DNA of 23,263 nt from Candidatus Bathyarchaeota archaeon (lineage in GTDB: Archaea; Thermoproteota; Bathyarchaeia; 40CM-2-53-6; RBG-13-38-9), in assembly GCA_030671315.1 (NCBI GenBank), contig DAOUZW010000004.1, positions 1 through 23,263 on the forward strand, in the 5' to 3' direction. The notes below the pieces were generated by a model, which was not told the origin of the DNA, searched no databases, and worked only from the letters and a program-made list of their open reading frames with translations. The first letter of the stretch is position 1. The number at the start of each line of letters is the position of its first letter. Of this stretch, positions 15,404 to 22,946 are shown in pieces. The position numbers were made by a program, and so were the translations under genes.

Positions 15404-15997
15404 ATGGATTTTATAATTGTTCTTATCATTGCTTTCGTCATAGGTACAGTTCTTGGATTTATTTTTCAGAAAAGTCAATTCTGCATGACTCTAATTCTTA
15501 CGGAATCCTTTTTGTTTAATAATCACCGAAGAATGGTAGGCTTAATTGCCGCTATTCTTTTTTCAACAATACTATTCAACATAGCAGTATTTTCTGGATT
15601 AATCGAAAATTTCAATCTTTTACAAAATGTTGGAGTAAACCCTGCATTCTTCAAAGCACCATTAATCCTTGAGCGCCACATTATAGGTGGTCTGATCTTT
15701 GGTTTTGGAATGATCCTTGCTGGTGGATGTGTAGCTGGAATATTATTTAGAATAGGTGAAGGTCAATTAAGTTCAGTAATAGGATTTATCGGACTCATGT
15801 CAGGTTTTGCAGGAGCATTTCTATTAGAAAAATTATATCTTTTTGAAAATAGTATTGCTGTTTATCCTTCTGGTTTACTTTTACCTATGATATTAGGTGT
15901 TGACTCCATTATTTTTACAATTATTGTAATATTATTTTTCTTGTTGATAGTTTTAATCTTGCATTACAAGTTTAACGTACTAGCGATTAGAAAATAG
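15404..15997 (+). CDS. YeeE/YedE-type sulfur transporter half (QxxFC and GGC motifs)
   Basis: A membrane protein of 197 residues (200 if the TTG at 15395 is used) with five or six hydrophobic helices. It has QKSQFCMT near residue 25-32 and FGMILAGGCVAGILFRIGEG in the middle, the two other conserved cysteine sites of the YeeE/YedE family. With the 163-residue partner just upstream it makes up one full complement of the three family cysteines thought to relay the sulfur compound through the pore. The two genes are adjacent (14 bases or less), so a two-chain transporter is likely. The substrate (thiosulfate or another sulfur compound) is inferred from the family only. The start is ambiguous: neither TTG nor ATG has a clear ribosome-binding site, and I chose the ATG. 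Confidence 0.78.
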   Translation: MDFIIVLIIAFVIGTVLGFIFQKSQFCMTLILTESFLFNNHRRMVGLIAAILFSTILFNIAVFSGLIENFNLLQNVGVNPAFFKAPLILERHIIGGLIFGFGMILAGGCVAGILFRIGEGQLSSVIGFIGLMSGFAGAFLLEKLYLFENSIAVYPSGLLLPMILGVDSIIFTIIVILFFLLIVLILHYKFNVLAIRK

Positions 15998-16014
15998 AGC
16001 TAATATTAGATATT

Positions 16015-16626
16015 TCAGTATAGAATTTCTTTTCTCATTTTTTTCAGCAATATAAGAAATGATGATAAAAGAAATAAAATGATTCCTATAGAGAACTTCG
16101 GGAATTCTGGTATCACTGTTGTATAAGTGAAATTAATAACTTCACTTTGATATTCTCCGCTCTCAGGCTCAAGGATCCAGACTTTCCAAGTATAGTTCCC
16201 GCTCGGTTGATACTCATTTGGAGAAAACGGCCCGAACATGAATCTTCCGAAACCTATCTCGACTTTGCAGAACCGCCAACTTCCTGATGACATATTCGTT
16301 TGATGATATTCATACATCCACATGAAATTGTCGATCCATTGTATTGGTGTATCAACGTATAGGTATACTTTTTCGTCAAGGTTGAATTGATTTTTTGGAT
16401 TTCCATCAATATCTGCTGTCCATACAGTTAATTCATGAACAGTACTCCATCCAGCCATTTCATAATGGCTTTGTCCCCATGTAGGTCCTTCTAACGGTGG
16501 ATTCCATTCTTCATCTGGTAGAGGAGGTGTGGATGGCTGAGCATATGATGTACTTATGAGCAAAATCATTAAAATGAAGCTGGCAAAGAAAAGAAAACTA
16601 AGGTGTCTTGATCTCGATGAGTTCAT
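16015..16626 (-). CDS. Secreted protein with PEFP-type C-terminal membrane anchor
   Basis: A 203-residue exported protein. A signal peptide (LSFLFFASFILMILLISTSYAQP) is followed by a Pro-rich start and a domain of about 130 residues rich in Trp and Tyr (for example NFMWMYEYHQTN and YTWKVWILEPESG), a beta-sandwich-like pattern with no recognised catalytic site. The C-terminus is VIPEFPKFSIGIILFLLSSF, then a short hydrophobic stretch and a basic end (KKMRKEILY). The PEFP-helix-basic order resembles archaeal PEF-CTERM-type sorting tails, in which an exosortase/archaeosortase may process the protein; a simple membrane anchor is the alternative. The ATG at 16626 follows AAGGA. It converges with the transporter gene and is divergent from the winged-helix gene. 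Confidence 0.66.
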   Translation of the reverse strand: MNSSRSRHLSFLFFASFILMILLISTSYAQPSTPPLPDEEWNPPLEGPTWGQSHYEMAGWSTVHELTVWTADIDGNPKNQFNLDEKVYLYVDTPIQWIDNFMWMYEYHQTNMSSGSWRFCKVEIGFGRFMFGPFSPNEYQPSGNYTWKVWILEPESGEYQSEVINFTYTTVIPEFPKFSIGIILFLLSSFLILLKKMRKEILY

Positions 16627-16772
16627 AGTTTGTTTATCCTTATTTATTCTATAGACAAGTCCAAATCATAATATGTAAATGGTATTACCAATATCTTCGA
16701 ATGAGTTCGCCTGAGATTTTATATGACTTTTTGGATTAGTTGACTATTAGCATATTATTTAATTTACATTTT

Positions 16773-17897
16773 ATGAAATTTCTGATAGTACTATTCTTTC
16801 TAGTCATTCTATATATACTACTTATTGAGATAGTACTACCGTGGATAGAAGCAATGACGCGCCCAGGTCCAATAGCAAATATCGAAGAACAAGATCTTCA
16901 AGTTCTGAATTGTCTATCATTAGAAAATGGAGTCGGATTTAATGAACTCTGGCGAAAGCTCAAAGCAAAGGGACATGGAGTGAGCTATACCACTCTATCT
17001 AATACATTAAAGAGACTTGAATCCCAGGAATGTGTAAATTACCAAGTTGAAGAGGCAAGAAAGAAGATCCCTCAACACATTTACTCAAAGACAAAACACG
17101 GTGTGGATTATCAATTACATCTCAATGACAAATTCAGACTCTCAATGTCAAAAACTAGAAAGATTGTGAAAGCTAGAAAAGGACAGATAAAGTATAACCA
17201 AATAATTCTGGGAGAACTACCTTATACTTGTGAAATAGAACTTGCTGCATCTAATCTGACAAAAGAAAAAGAAGAGTCGATAACAGATTTTATGGGTACT
17301 GTTGGAGATACTGTGACATCAAATGTCGCTGAAACTCTAAACCTAGCTTACTCTGGGTTTATTGCTCTTTTATCAAGGGGAAACAAGAAGGAGGCTTTCG
17401 AATATCTCAAGAAAGCACTTAGATTCAAACTCAAATTCACAATAGCATTTGATGGGAGCCGAGCATCAGTTGATGAGACTTGGAAGAAAACGCTGGAGAA
17501 TCAAGATGAACTTACAAATGCCATTCAAGCGATTAACAGACCATCACATACAGAATTACTTAGTTGCTGGATGTTTGGTCTACTTAACATAATTTTTCCC
17601 TCAGAAAAGAGTCAGTTTGATCTCTCTAATATTGATGGATGGACTAAATTAATCACTGAAAGATCAAATACAATTAGATCAGAAAAGAAATTGCCCCTCC
17701 TGAATGAAAATCAAGTTAAAATCTATCTCAAAGAACAGGTAGAAAATGGAGATATTTCTATCAGACCAATACATTTGGACACTGGTATAATGCAATTTCA
17801 TGATAGAGTACCTAGTCAAGAGTCAGAAGATTCGTACTCTTTCGTATTAGGATTAACATCGAGCCTTAAGAGTATGTTAGAAAACACAACTTCATGA
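16773..17897 (+). CDS. Membrane-tethered winged-helix protein
   Basis: A protein of 374 residues (385 from an upstream TTG at 16740). An N-terminal hydrophobic helix (KFLIVLFFLVILYILLIEIV) anchors it in the membrane. A winged-helix domain follows, about residues 38-110: EEQDLQVLNCLSLENGVGF, then NELWRKLKAKGHGVSYTTLS and NTLKRLESQECVNYQVEE, a PadR/MarR-like pattern with a wing (KIPQHIYSKTKHG). The remaining 250 residues are alpha-helical and unlike any family that I know. Such one-component proteins can sense a signal at the membrane while the DNA-binding domain faces the cytoplasm. TTTTATATG at about 16717-16725 is a candidate TATA box, placing transcription start near 16745, between the two possible starts; neither has a clear ribosome-binding site. 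Confidence 0.7.
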   Translation: MKFLIVLFFLVILYILLIEIVLPWIEAMTRPGPIANIEEQDLQVLNCLSLENGVGFNELWRKLKAKGHGVSYTTLSNTLKRLESQECVNYQVEEARKKIPQHIYSKTKHGVDYQLHLNDKFRLSMSKTRKIVKARKGQIKYNQIILGELPYTCEIELAASNLTKEKEESITDFMGTVGDTVTSNVAETLNLAYSGFIALLSRGNKKEAFEYLKKALRFKLKFTIAFDGSRASVDETWKKTLENQDELTNAIQAINRPSHTELLSCWMFGLLNIIFPSEKSQFDLSNIDGWTKLITERSNTIRSEKKLPLLNENQVKIYLKEQVENGDISIRPIHLDTGIMQFHDRVPSQESEDSYSFVLGLTSSLKSMLENTTS

Positions 17898-18035
17898 TTT
17901 TTATCAATAAAAAAAAGTGTATTATATTTCTAAAATAAGTGAATTTAATACTCAAAGAGAGTCAATATCAACTCGAATTTGATGGTTAAGCTTTAAAGGG
18001 CTAATAATACAACTGTTCATGTGTGAATAATCGAT

Positions 18036-18497
18036 TTGTATCCTCAATATCAAAAACCTAAAAGATGCTGGAAATGCAGTGGAAATAAAACTTGGATACA
18101 AGAATTAAACAAATGGACATGCCCACAATGTGATAGATCGTCGATACCTTATGCACCTCAAGGCTATCAACAACAATATTACCAAAATCAAGCCTACTCA
18201 ACTAATCAATATCCTTCTCAATATGGATACCAACCCTATTACCAACATCAACAGCAACCACCCACAACTCATTATCATGGTCCACCAACGCCGCCATATC
18301 AACAACCTTATTCACCATATCAACAACCTTATTCACCATATCAACAACCTTATTCACCATATCAAAACTATCCAACCTATCCGACAAACACAATGTACCA
18401 AGGGATGCTGCCTGGAAACAAGACCTGTCTTTATTGTGGCAACTCATTAAGAGAAGATCAGAATATCTGCCCCAAATGCATGCAACGTGCACGCTAA
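18036..18497 (+). CDS. Two-zinc-ribbon protein with Pro/Gln/Tyr-rich repeat linker
   Basis: A 153-residue protein with a zinc ribbon at each end and a low-complexity middle. The first ribbon is CWKCSG...CPQCD (residues 11-32), the second CLYCG...CPKC near the C-terminus. Between them about 95 residues are nearly all Pro, Gln, Tyr, Ser and Asn, ending in three perfect copies of the seven-residue unit PYQQPYS. This is the composition of prion-like, phase-separating regions. The function is unknown; protein-protein or RNA scaffolding are possibilities. The start is TTG at 18036, the only in-frame start, after a stop at 18024. A TTTAAAG box at about 17991 is a possible TATA element. The 138-base gap before it holds nothing else that I can see. 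Confidence 0.68.
   Translation: MYPQYQKPKRCWKCSGNKTWIQELNKWTCPQCDRSSIPYAPQGYQQQYYQNQAYSTNQYPSQYGYQPYYQHQQQPPTTHYHGPPTPPYQQPYSPYQQPYSPYQQPYSPYQNYPTYPTNTMYQGMLPGNKTCLYCGNSLREDQNICPKCMQRAR
18294..18356 (+). repeat. Three perfect 21-base tandem repeats inside a gene
   Basis: The unit CCATATCAACAACCTTATTC plus A is repeated three times without change (18294-18314, 18315-18335, 18336-18356) and a fourth partial copy begins at 18357. The length is a multiple of three, so copies add or lose seven residues without breaking the frame. Perfect identity at every base suggests recent duplication, most likely by slippage. Confidence 0.9.
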
Positions 18498-18669
18498 ATA
18501 ATTTGAATATAGAAAAATCATAATCTCAGTTATTTGAATTCATAAATAAGGAAAGTTGTCAGTATTCTAATACAGTAGAATAATCTAGCTGTGACATTTC
18601 TAACTCCCACTCTGTTTAGTAGATACACATTAGTCCTAATTCTGCAAATAATTAGAGTGCAATTTTGAT

Positions 18670-19494
18670 GTGGAAGAAATGATTGAAGACGTAAAGATAT
18701 GTGTAATCGGAGCAGGAAAGATGGGTGGTGCTTTGATACACGGTCTAATATCAAATAAAATGATTACACCGGAGTCTCTTTTCGCAATTGATATGATCAA
18801 AGACCGCTGTAATCAGCTACATATGAAATATGGGATAGAATGTAGTACTAATGTTACGAGTTTTGTTGATGGATCCGATATCATAATTATAGCGGTAAAA
18901 CCTAAAGACATTGAGAATCTCGCCAAAAATATCAAGAAGCTGTTAACAGTAAAAAAACTCGTTATTACCTTAGCCGCTGGCGTTTCCACACAATTCTTAT
19001 CCCGACTCATCGGCGATGATGTTCCGATTATTCGTGCCATGCCCAACATAGCTGTATTAGTCAATGAGGGAATGATTGCTCTGGCAAGAGGAGCAAACAG
19101 TACAGATGAACAAATGAATTTGACAGAGAAAATTTTCAACACTATAGGAAAGGTTGCTATAGTAGAAGAGAAACATATGGATACTGTTACAGGACTAAGT
19201 GGTAGTGGTCCTGCCTATGTTTACTCTGTAATTGAAGCTATGAGCAATGGCGCCATTAAAGATGGTCTGAATAGAGAATTAGCTTTACAATTGGCTGCTC
19301 AGACTACGTTAGGTGCTGCTAAAATGATTCTAAAGACAGGAAAACAACCCTCTGAATTAATAGAAATGGTTGTAACGCCAGGCGGTACTACAGAACAGGG
19401 ATTATTACAACTTGAAAAAAGCAACGTTAAACAGGCCCTCATAGAAGCAGTAATCAAAGCTTCTGAGAAATCAAGAAAAATGATAAGAACCTAA
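18670..19494 (+). CDS. proC: Pyrroline-5-carboxylate reductase
   Basis: ProC (EC 1.5.1.2), 274 residues, the usual length, catalyses the last step of proline synthesis using NAD(P)H. The nucleotide-binding loop is VIGAGKMGGALIHGL near residue 12. The family segments VKPKDIENLAKNI, RAMPNIAVLVNEGM and TGLSGSGPAYVYSVIEAMS (about 177-195) are present, as are QTTLGAAKM and MVVTPGGTTEQGL. The start may be GTG at 18670 or ATG at 18679. It lies 17 bases before the PurD-family gene, so it may be the first gene of that operon, or it may only be a neighbour. The 172-base gap before it has the inverted repeat ATTCTA/TAGAAT (18564-18581) and no gene that I can support. Confidence 0.93.
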   Translation: MEEMIEDVKICVIGAGKMGGALIHGLISNKMITPESLFAIDMIKDRCNQLHMKYGIECSTNVTSFVDGSDIIIIAVKPKDIENLAKNIKKLLTVKKLVITLAAGVSTQFLSRLIGDDVPIIRAMPNIAVLVNEGMIALARGANSTDEQMNLTEKIFNTIGKVAIVEEKHMDTVTGLSGSGPAYVYSVIEAMSNGAIKDGLNRELALQLAAQTTLGAAKMILKTGKQPSELIEMVVTPGGTTEQGLLQLEKSNVKQALIEAVIKASEKSRKMIRT

Positions 19495-19511
19495 AAAGAA
19501 GGTTCCAAGAA

Positions 19512-20942
19512 ATGGAAAGAATTGGAATCCTAGTTGTAAGTTATGGCTCAAGAGATGTTGCAATAATAGATACCCTATCTAAAAGTGAAATTTACGATAT
19601 AGAATTCTATATAGCTGATAAACAACGTAACCCTTTCAACCTTAAAATAACAGAAAAGAAGGGAAAACATGCAGTTATTCCAGATCTTTCTATTCAGAAG
19701 ATATGCGACTTCGCTACAAAACATAAAGACAAAATAAGATTTGGTATTGTTGGCTCAGAAACTCCAATCATTAATGGAATAAGAGATATCATAGAGAAAG
19801 AGACAAAAATCCCTATCATATGTCCAACCAAAAGATATGCGATTGAAAGCAGTAAAGTATCACAGAGAATTTTGCTCCAGAAATCTTGTCCACAAGCAAA
19901 TCCTCTCTTTAAAATTTTTGATCCTAATCAAATGGGTCAACAATATAAAAATGAATTCAGAGACTGGGTGCTTGAGCTTGGCGGTGTGAAAAATGTAGTT
20001 ATAAAACCTGATAGACCTGGCTTTGGAAAAGGAGTAGGTGTAGGAGAAGAACACTTTAGGACTTTGGAGGAAGCTTATGTACATTTTAATTCAATTTATG
20101 GTCGTGGTGGCAATGAAAAAGTAATTGTTGAACAAAAAATTGATGGTGAAGAGTCTAGCTTTCAGGCTTTTTGTGATGGAAAACATTTAGCAATTCTTCC
20201 AGATACCAGAGACCATAAGAGAGCCTTTGATGGAGATAGGGGGCCAAATACGGGAGGAATGGGATCTTACAAAAGCCAAAACGAATTACTTCCTTTTATG
20301 CTTCCTTCTGATAGAGATAAAGAAATTGAAATTGTTAATGAAATATTTCACGAAATATCAGGAGGAAAAAGTAATACTAATCTTCTGGGAATTCCATTTT
20401 ATGTCGCTTTCATACATTCATCAGAAGGCCCTAAGATTCTTGAGATAAATAGTAGGCCAGGAGATCCTGAGATCCAAAGCATTCTACCAATTATTGATGA
20501 AGATTTGGCTGACGTCTTTTTAAAAATCTTGGATGGAGAGTTACATTCAGTTAAACTGAAAAAAATGTCTAGTGTAGTAATCTATAAAGTCCCTCCATCA
20601 TACGCAGGATATGTGGAATTATTTTCTAAAAAAGTTATGATGAATGAAGTAGATTCACCGATTCATTTTAGTGATTTTTCAAAGATTCCAAGGATTGATG
20701 CAGAAAAAATACGTTTGTATCCTGGTTCTATTGAACTCAGGGCAGATGGGAACTATTACTCACTTAAATCTAGAACTATTTGCTCTGTTGGAATTGGTGA
20801 TACCATTGAGGATGCTAGAAATCATTCCCTTTTAGGTATAGAAAATATTCATGGAGGCGCTTTATGGTTTAGAAAAGACATTGCCTCAGGAGAGCATATC
20901 AATAAATGTGTTGATCACATGATACAGTTGAGGAAGAAGTGA
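19512..20942 (+). CDS. PurD-family ATP-grasp ligase (glycinamide ribonucleotide synthetase-like)
   Basis: A 476-residue ATP-grasp enzyme with the full domain order of phosphoribosylamine-glycine ligase (PurD, step 2 of purine synthesis). Visible marks: VGSETPIINGI (80-90), the ATP loop VIKPDRPGFGKGVGVG (163-178), IVEQKIDGEESS, the long motif PDTRDHKRAFDGDRGPNTGG then MGSY (230-253), and the metal ligands in LEINSRPGDPEIQ (310-322). The C-terminal lid RTICSVGIGDTIEDAR...FRKDI is also typical. One feature is odd: the N-terminal signature GGREHA of PurD is replaced by YGSRDVA (11-17), and the chain is about 40 residues longer than usual. It may therefore be the purine enzyme in a divergent form or use a different amine. 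The ATG at 19512 follows AGAAGG. The stop overlaps the next start by four bases. Confidence 0.82.
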   Translation: MERIGILVVSYGSRDVAIIDTLSKSEIYDIEFYIADKQRNPFNLKITEKKGKHAVIPDLSIQKICDFATKHKDKIRFGIVGSETPIINGIRDIIEKETKIPIICPTKRYAIESSKVSQRILLQKSCPQANPLFKIFDPNQMGQQYKNEFRDWVLELGGVKNVVIKPDRPGFGKGVGVGEEHFRTLEEAYVHFNSIYGRGGNEKVIVEQKIDGEESSFQAFCDGKHLAILPDTRDHKRAFDGDRGPNTGGMGSYKSQNELLPFMLPSDRDKEIEIVNEIFHEISGGKSNTNLLGIPFYVAFIHSSEGPKILEINSRPGDPEIQSILPIIDEDLADVFLKILDGELHSVKLKKMSSVVIYKVPPSYAGYVELFSKKVMMNEVDSPIHFSDFSKIPRIDAEKIRLYPGSIELRADGNYYSLKSRTICSVGIGDTIEDARNHSLLGIENIHGGALWFRKDIASGEHINKCVDHMIQLRKK

Positions 20943-22018
20943 AAAGAATTTTCATAACTGATTGTGAAGGTCCTATCTCCAAAAATGATAATGCATATGA
21001 ACTTACAGGGAAACTTGTTCCAGAAGGCAACAAATTATTCGAAATTATCAGTATTTATGATGATATACAAGCTGAGATTGTAAGAAGACCTAACTATAGA
21101 GCTGGAGACACACTAAGACTTATAGTACCTTTTCTTAGAGCATGTGGGGCAACTAACGAAATAATAAGAGAGTTTTCTATCAAAGAGATTCGATTAGTTT
21201 CTGGATCTGAGGAGACTTTATCTTTCATCAGGAGTTTAATGCCTTCATATATTGTTAGTACAAGTTATGAACATTATATTCAGTCACTGTGTGAAGTTAT
21301 CGATTTTCCATTTAGAAATACTTACTGCACAGAATTGGACATTGATAGTTATGATTTTACTAGGGATGAAATTGATACAATAACTAAATGGATTGATGAA
21401 TTAGTTAAGCTTCCAAAGCCAAAAATCCCTATTGGAGCAAAATCCATTACGGACCTTACAGAAGATGACCAAAATACTGTAAATTATTTAGATGAAATAT
21501 TTTGGACAAAGATGTTTGATATGGTATCGGGAGAAATAATCAAACAGATAAGACCTGTAGGTGGAACAGAAAAAGTTGATGCCGTTAAGGATATTATTCA
21601 AAGGAATTCTGTTGATACTAGTCAAGTGATCTATTTTGGTGATAGTATAACAGATTTAGCTCCCTTACAATATGTAAGAGAAAATAAAGGTCTCGCGATA
21701 TCATTTAATGGTAATGAATACGCCATAAAGGAAGCTGAGATTGCAGTTCTTTCATCCAATACCCTAGTAACTAGTATCATAACTATTGCATTTAAGAAAG
21801 GCGGCAAAGAACTTGTTAATGAACTTGTAATAGACTGGAACTTCGAGAAGATAGACGAAATAATTAGTGACCAATTTAAGTTACGAGCTAAACAAGTTTA
21901 TGGTGATAGATTACCAATTGTTAATATGTTATCTGATAGTAACCGAGAGAGATTAACAAGGGAAAGTTGTCGTTTTAGAAAAGAGGTAAGAGGAGAAGCT
22001 TTGGGGAGTTTAGGGTAA
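20939..22018 (+). CDS. HAD-superfamily hydrolase, COG4030/EhaR-like
   Basis: A 359-residue HAD-type phosphatase of an archaeal group (COG4030) that includes the protein named EhaR in methanogens. It opens ITDCEGPISKNDNAYEL: the nucleophile is Asp8, and Glu10 stands where most HAD enzymes have a second Asp. Other motifs are STS (107-109), Lys near 212 and GDSITD (234-239), the acidic metal site. A long cap of about 100 residues lies between motifs II and III. It should act on a phosphorylated small molecule in the cytoplasm; the substrate is not known. The start is GTG at 20939, sharing four bases (GTGA) with the stop of the ligase gene, and the next gene starts 19 bases on. It may remove a phosphate from the ligase product or act in cofactor synthesis; that is inference. 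Confidence 0.78.
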   Translation: MKRIFITDCEGPISKNDNAYELTGKLVPEGNKLFEIISIYDDIQAEIVRRPNYRAGDTLRLIVPFLRACGATNEIIREFSIKEIRLVSGSEETLSFIRSLMPSYIVSTSYEHYIQSLCEVIDFPFRNTYCTELDIDSYDFTRDEIDTITKWIDELVKLPKPKIPIGAKSITDLTEDDQNTVNYLDEIFWTKMFDMVSGEIIKQIRPVGGTEKVDAVKDIIQRNSVDTSQVIYFGDSITDLAPLQYVRENKGLAISFNGNEYAIKEAEIAVLSSNTLVTSIITIAFKKGGKELVNELVIDWNFEKIDEIISDQFKLRAKQVYGDRLPIVNMLSDSNRERLTRESCRFRKEVRGEALGSLG

Positions 22019-22037
22019 AATAAAATGAGGACGTAAA

Positions 22038-22946
22038 ATGGGAATTGAGAAGTTAGATGAAACATATGCTGAGGCCTTTGAAGGTATTTTTATCAGAATT
22101 ATATTAACTGCTGAAGATCTTGAGACACTCAAAGCTGCAGCTGAAGAATGCACAAGTACACCATCTATTGTAATTGGAAGAGTTGAGGGTGGTATAGAGA
22201 GATATCTATCAGAAAAAGAAACTCCGGATGGCCGAAATGGTGTTATTATTCAATTCTGGGGAGGTTTGAACCCTTCAAAACCACTTGAAGATTCTGTAAA
22301 AAAGTTTGAGATTGAACTCTCCTATAGAATAAGGCAAGATATTCTCGTAAAACCTTTTACATCAATATTTAATGCTCTTGATAATCCGATAGGACAAATT
22401 GATACTATGGAACGAATTGGTCATTGTGGTGACGGTTTTGAATGGGAGGAAGATTTGAATGGCAGAAGAATTATTAATGTGCCTATAATGGTTCCTGATT
22501 TTCGAATAGAGAGAAATCTTAGTTATAGACGAGGAGTTATGGGAGGAAATTTTTGGTACATGTGCAGTACAAAGGAGGCCGTTTTCAAAGCAGGTAATAG
22601 AGCTTTAGATGCTATACATGAGATTCCTGGTATAGTTACACCATTCAATATATGTTCTGCAGGATCAAAACCTGAGACAAAATTCCCTTGGATTGGTCCG
22701 ACAACCAATGAAGTTTATTGTCCATCATTAAAAAATAGAATTGGAGATAGATCAAAAGTCCCGGAAAATGTAAAATATATTCCAGAAATTGTGATAAATG
22801 GAACCACATTATCTGCTGTTTCCAAAGCAATGAAAGTAGGAATTCAAAGCATTTGGGATATACCAGAGATAATTAGAATTTCAGCTGGAAACTATCAAGG
22901 AAAACTTGGAAAATACAAAATTGAATTGCAAGGGCTATTTACTTGA
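22038..22946 (+). CDS. Divergent Ftr homologue (formyltransferase-like paralogue)
   Basis: A 302-residue protein of the formylmethanofuran:tetrahydromethanopterin formyltransferase family, the second in the window. Shared with the canonical copy at 2068-2979 are ETYAEAF at the N-terminus, GDGFE, VMGGNFWYMCSTKEAV (GGNF), TTNEVYCPSLKNR, VINGTTLSAVSKAMKVGI and ISAGNYQGKLG at the end. It differs in segments that are well kept between other members: PTTSAFDAMP becomes PFTSIFNALD, the GH-containing strand becomes IQFWGGLNP, and an eight-residue-scale insertion lies there. It may transfer formyl between other carriers, or act as a modified copy. The ATG at 22038 has GAGG upstream. It overlaps the kinase gene by four bases (TTGA), so it belongs to the ligase-HAD-Ftr-kinase unit. 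Confidence 0.85.
   Translation: MGIEKLDETYAEAFEGIFIRIILTAEDLETLKAAAEECTSTPSIVIGRVEGGIERYLSEKETPDGRNGVIIQFWGGLNPSKPLEDSVKKFEIELSYRIRQDILVKPFTSIFNALDNPIGQIDTMERIGHCGDGFEWEEDLNGRRIINVPIMVPDFRIERNLSYRRGVMGGNFWYMCSTKEAVFKAGNRALDAIHEIPGIVTPFNICSAGSKPETKFPWIGPTTNEVYCPSLKNRIGDRSKVPENVKYIPEIVINGTTLSAVSKAMKVGIQSIWDIPEIIRISAGNYQGKLGKYKIELQGLFT

Noticed and set aside
18294..18356. CRISPR-like array
   Set aside because: The repeats are direct and adjacent with no spacers, and encode seven residues in frame; this is a coding tandem repeat.
18130..18492. Alternative frames over the zinc-ribbon gene (repeats of INNLIHH or VVDMVNK)
   Set aside because: They come from the 21-base repeat, which is open in several frames; only the frame with CxxC pairs at both ends makes sense.
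18564..18581. Operator-like inverted repeat ATTCTA-N6-TAGAAT before proC
   Set aside because: A six-base inverted repeat in AT-rich DNA is expected by chance and lies about 90 bases from the gene start, without a second copy.
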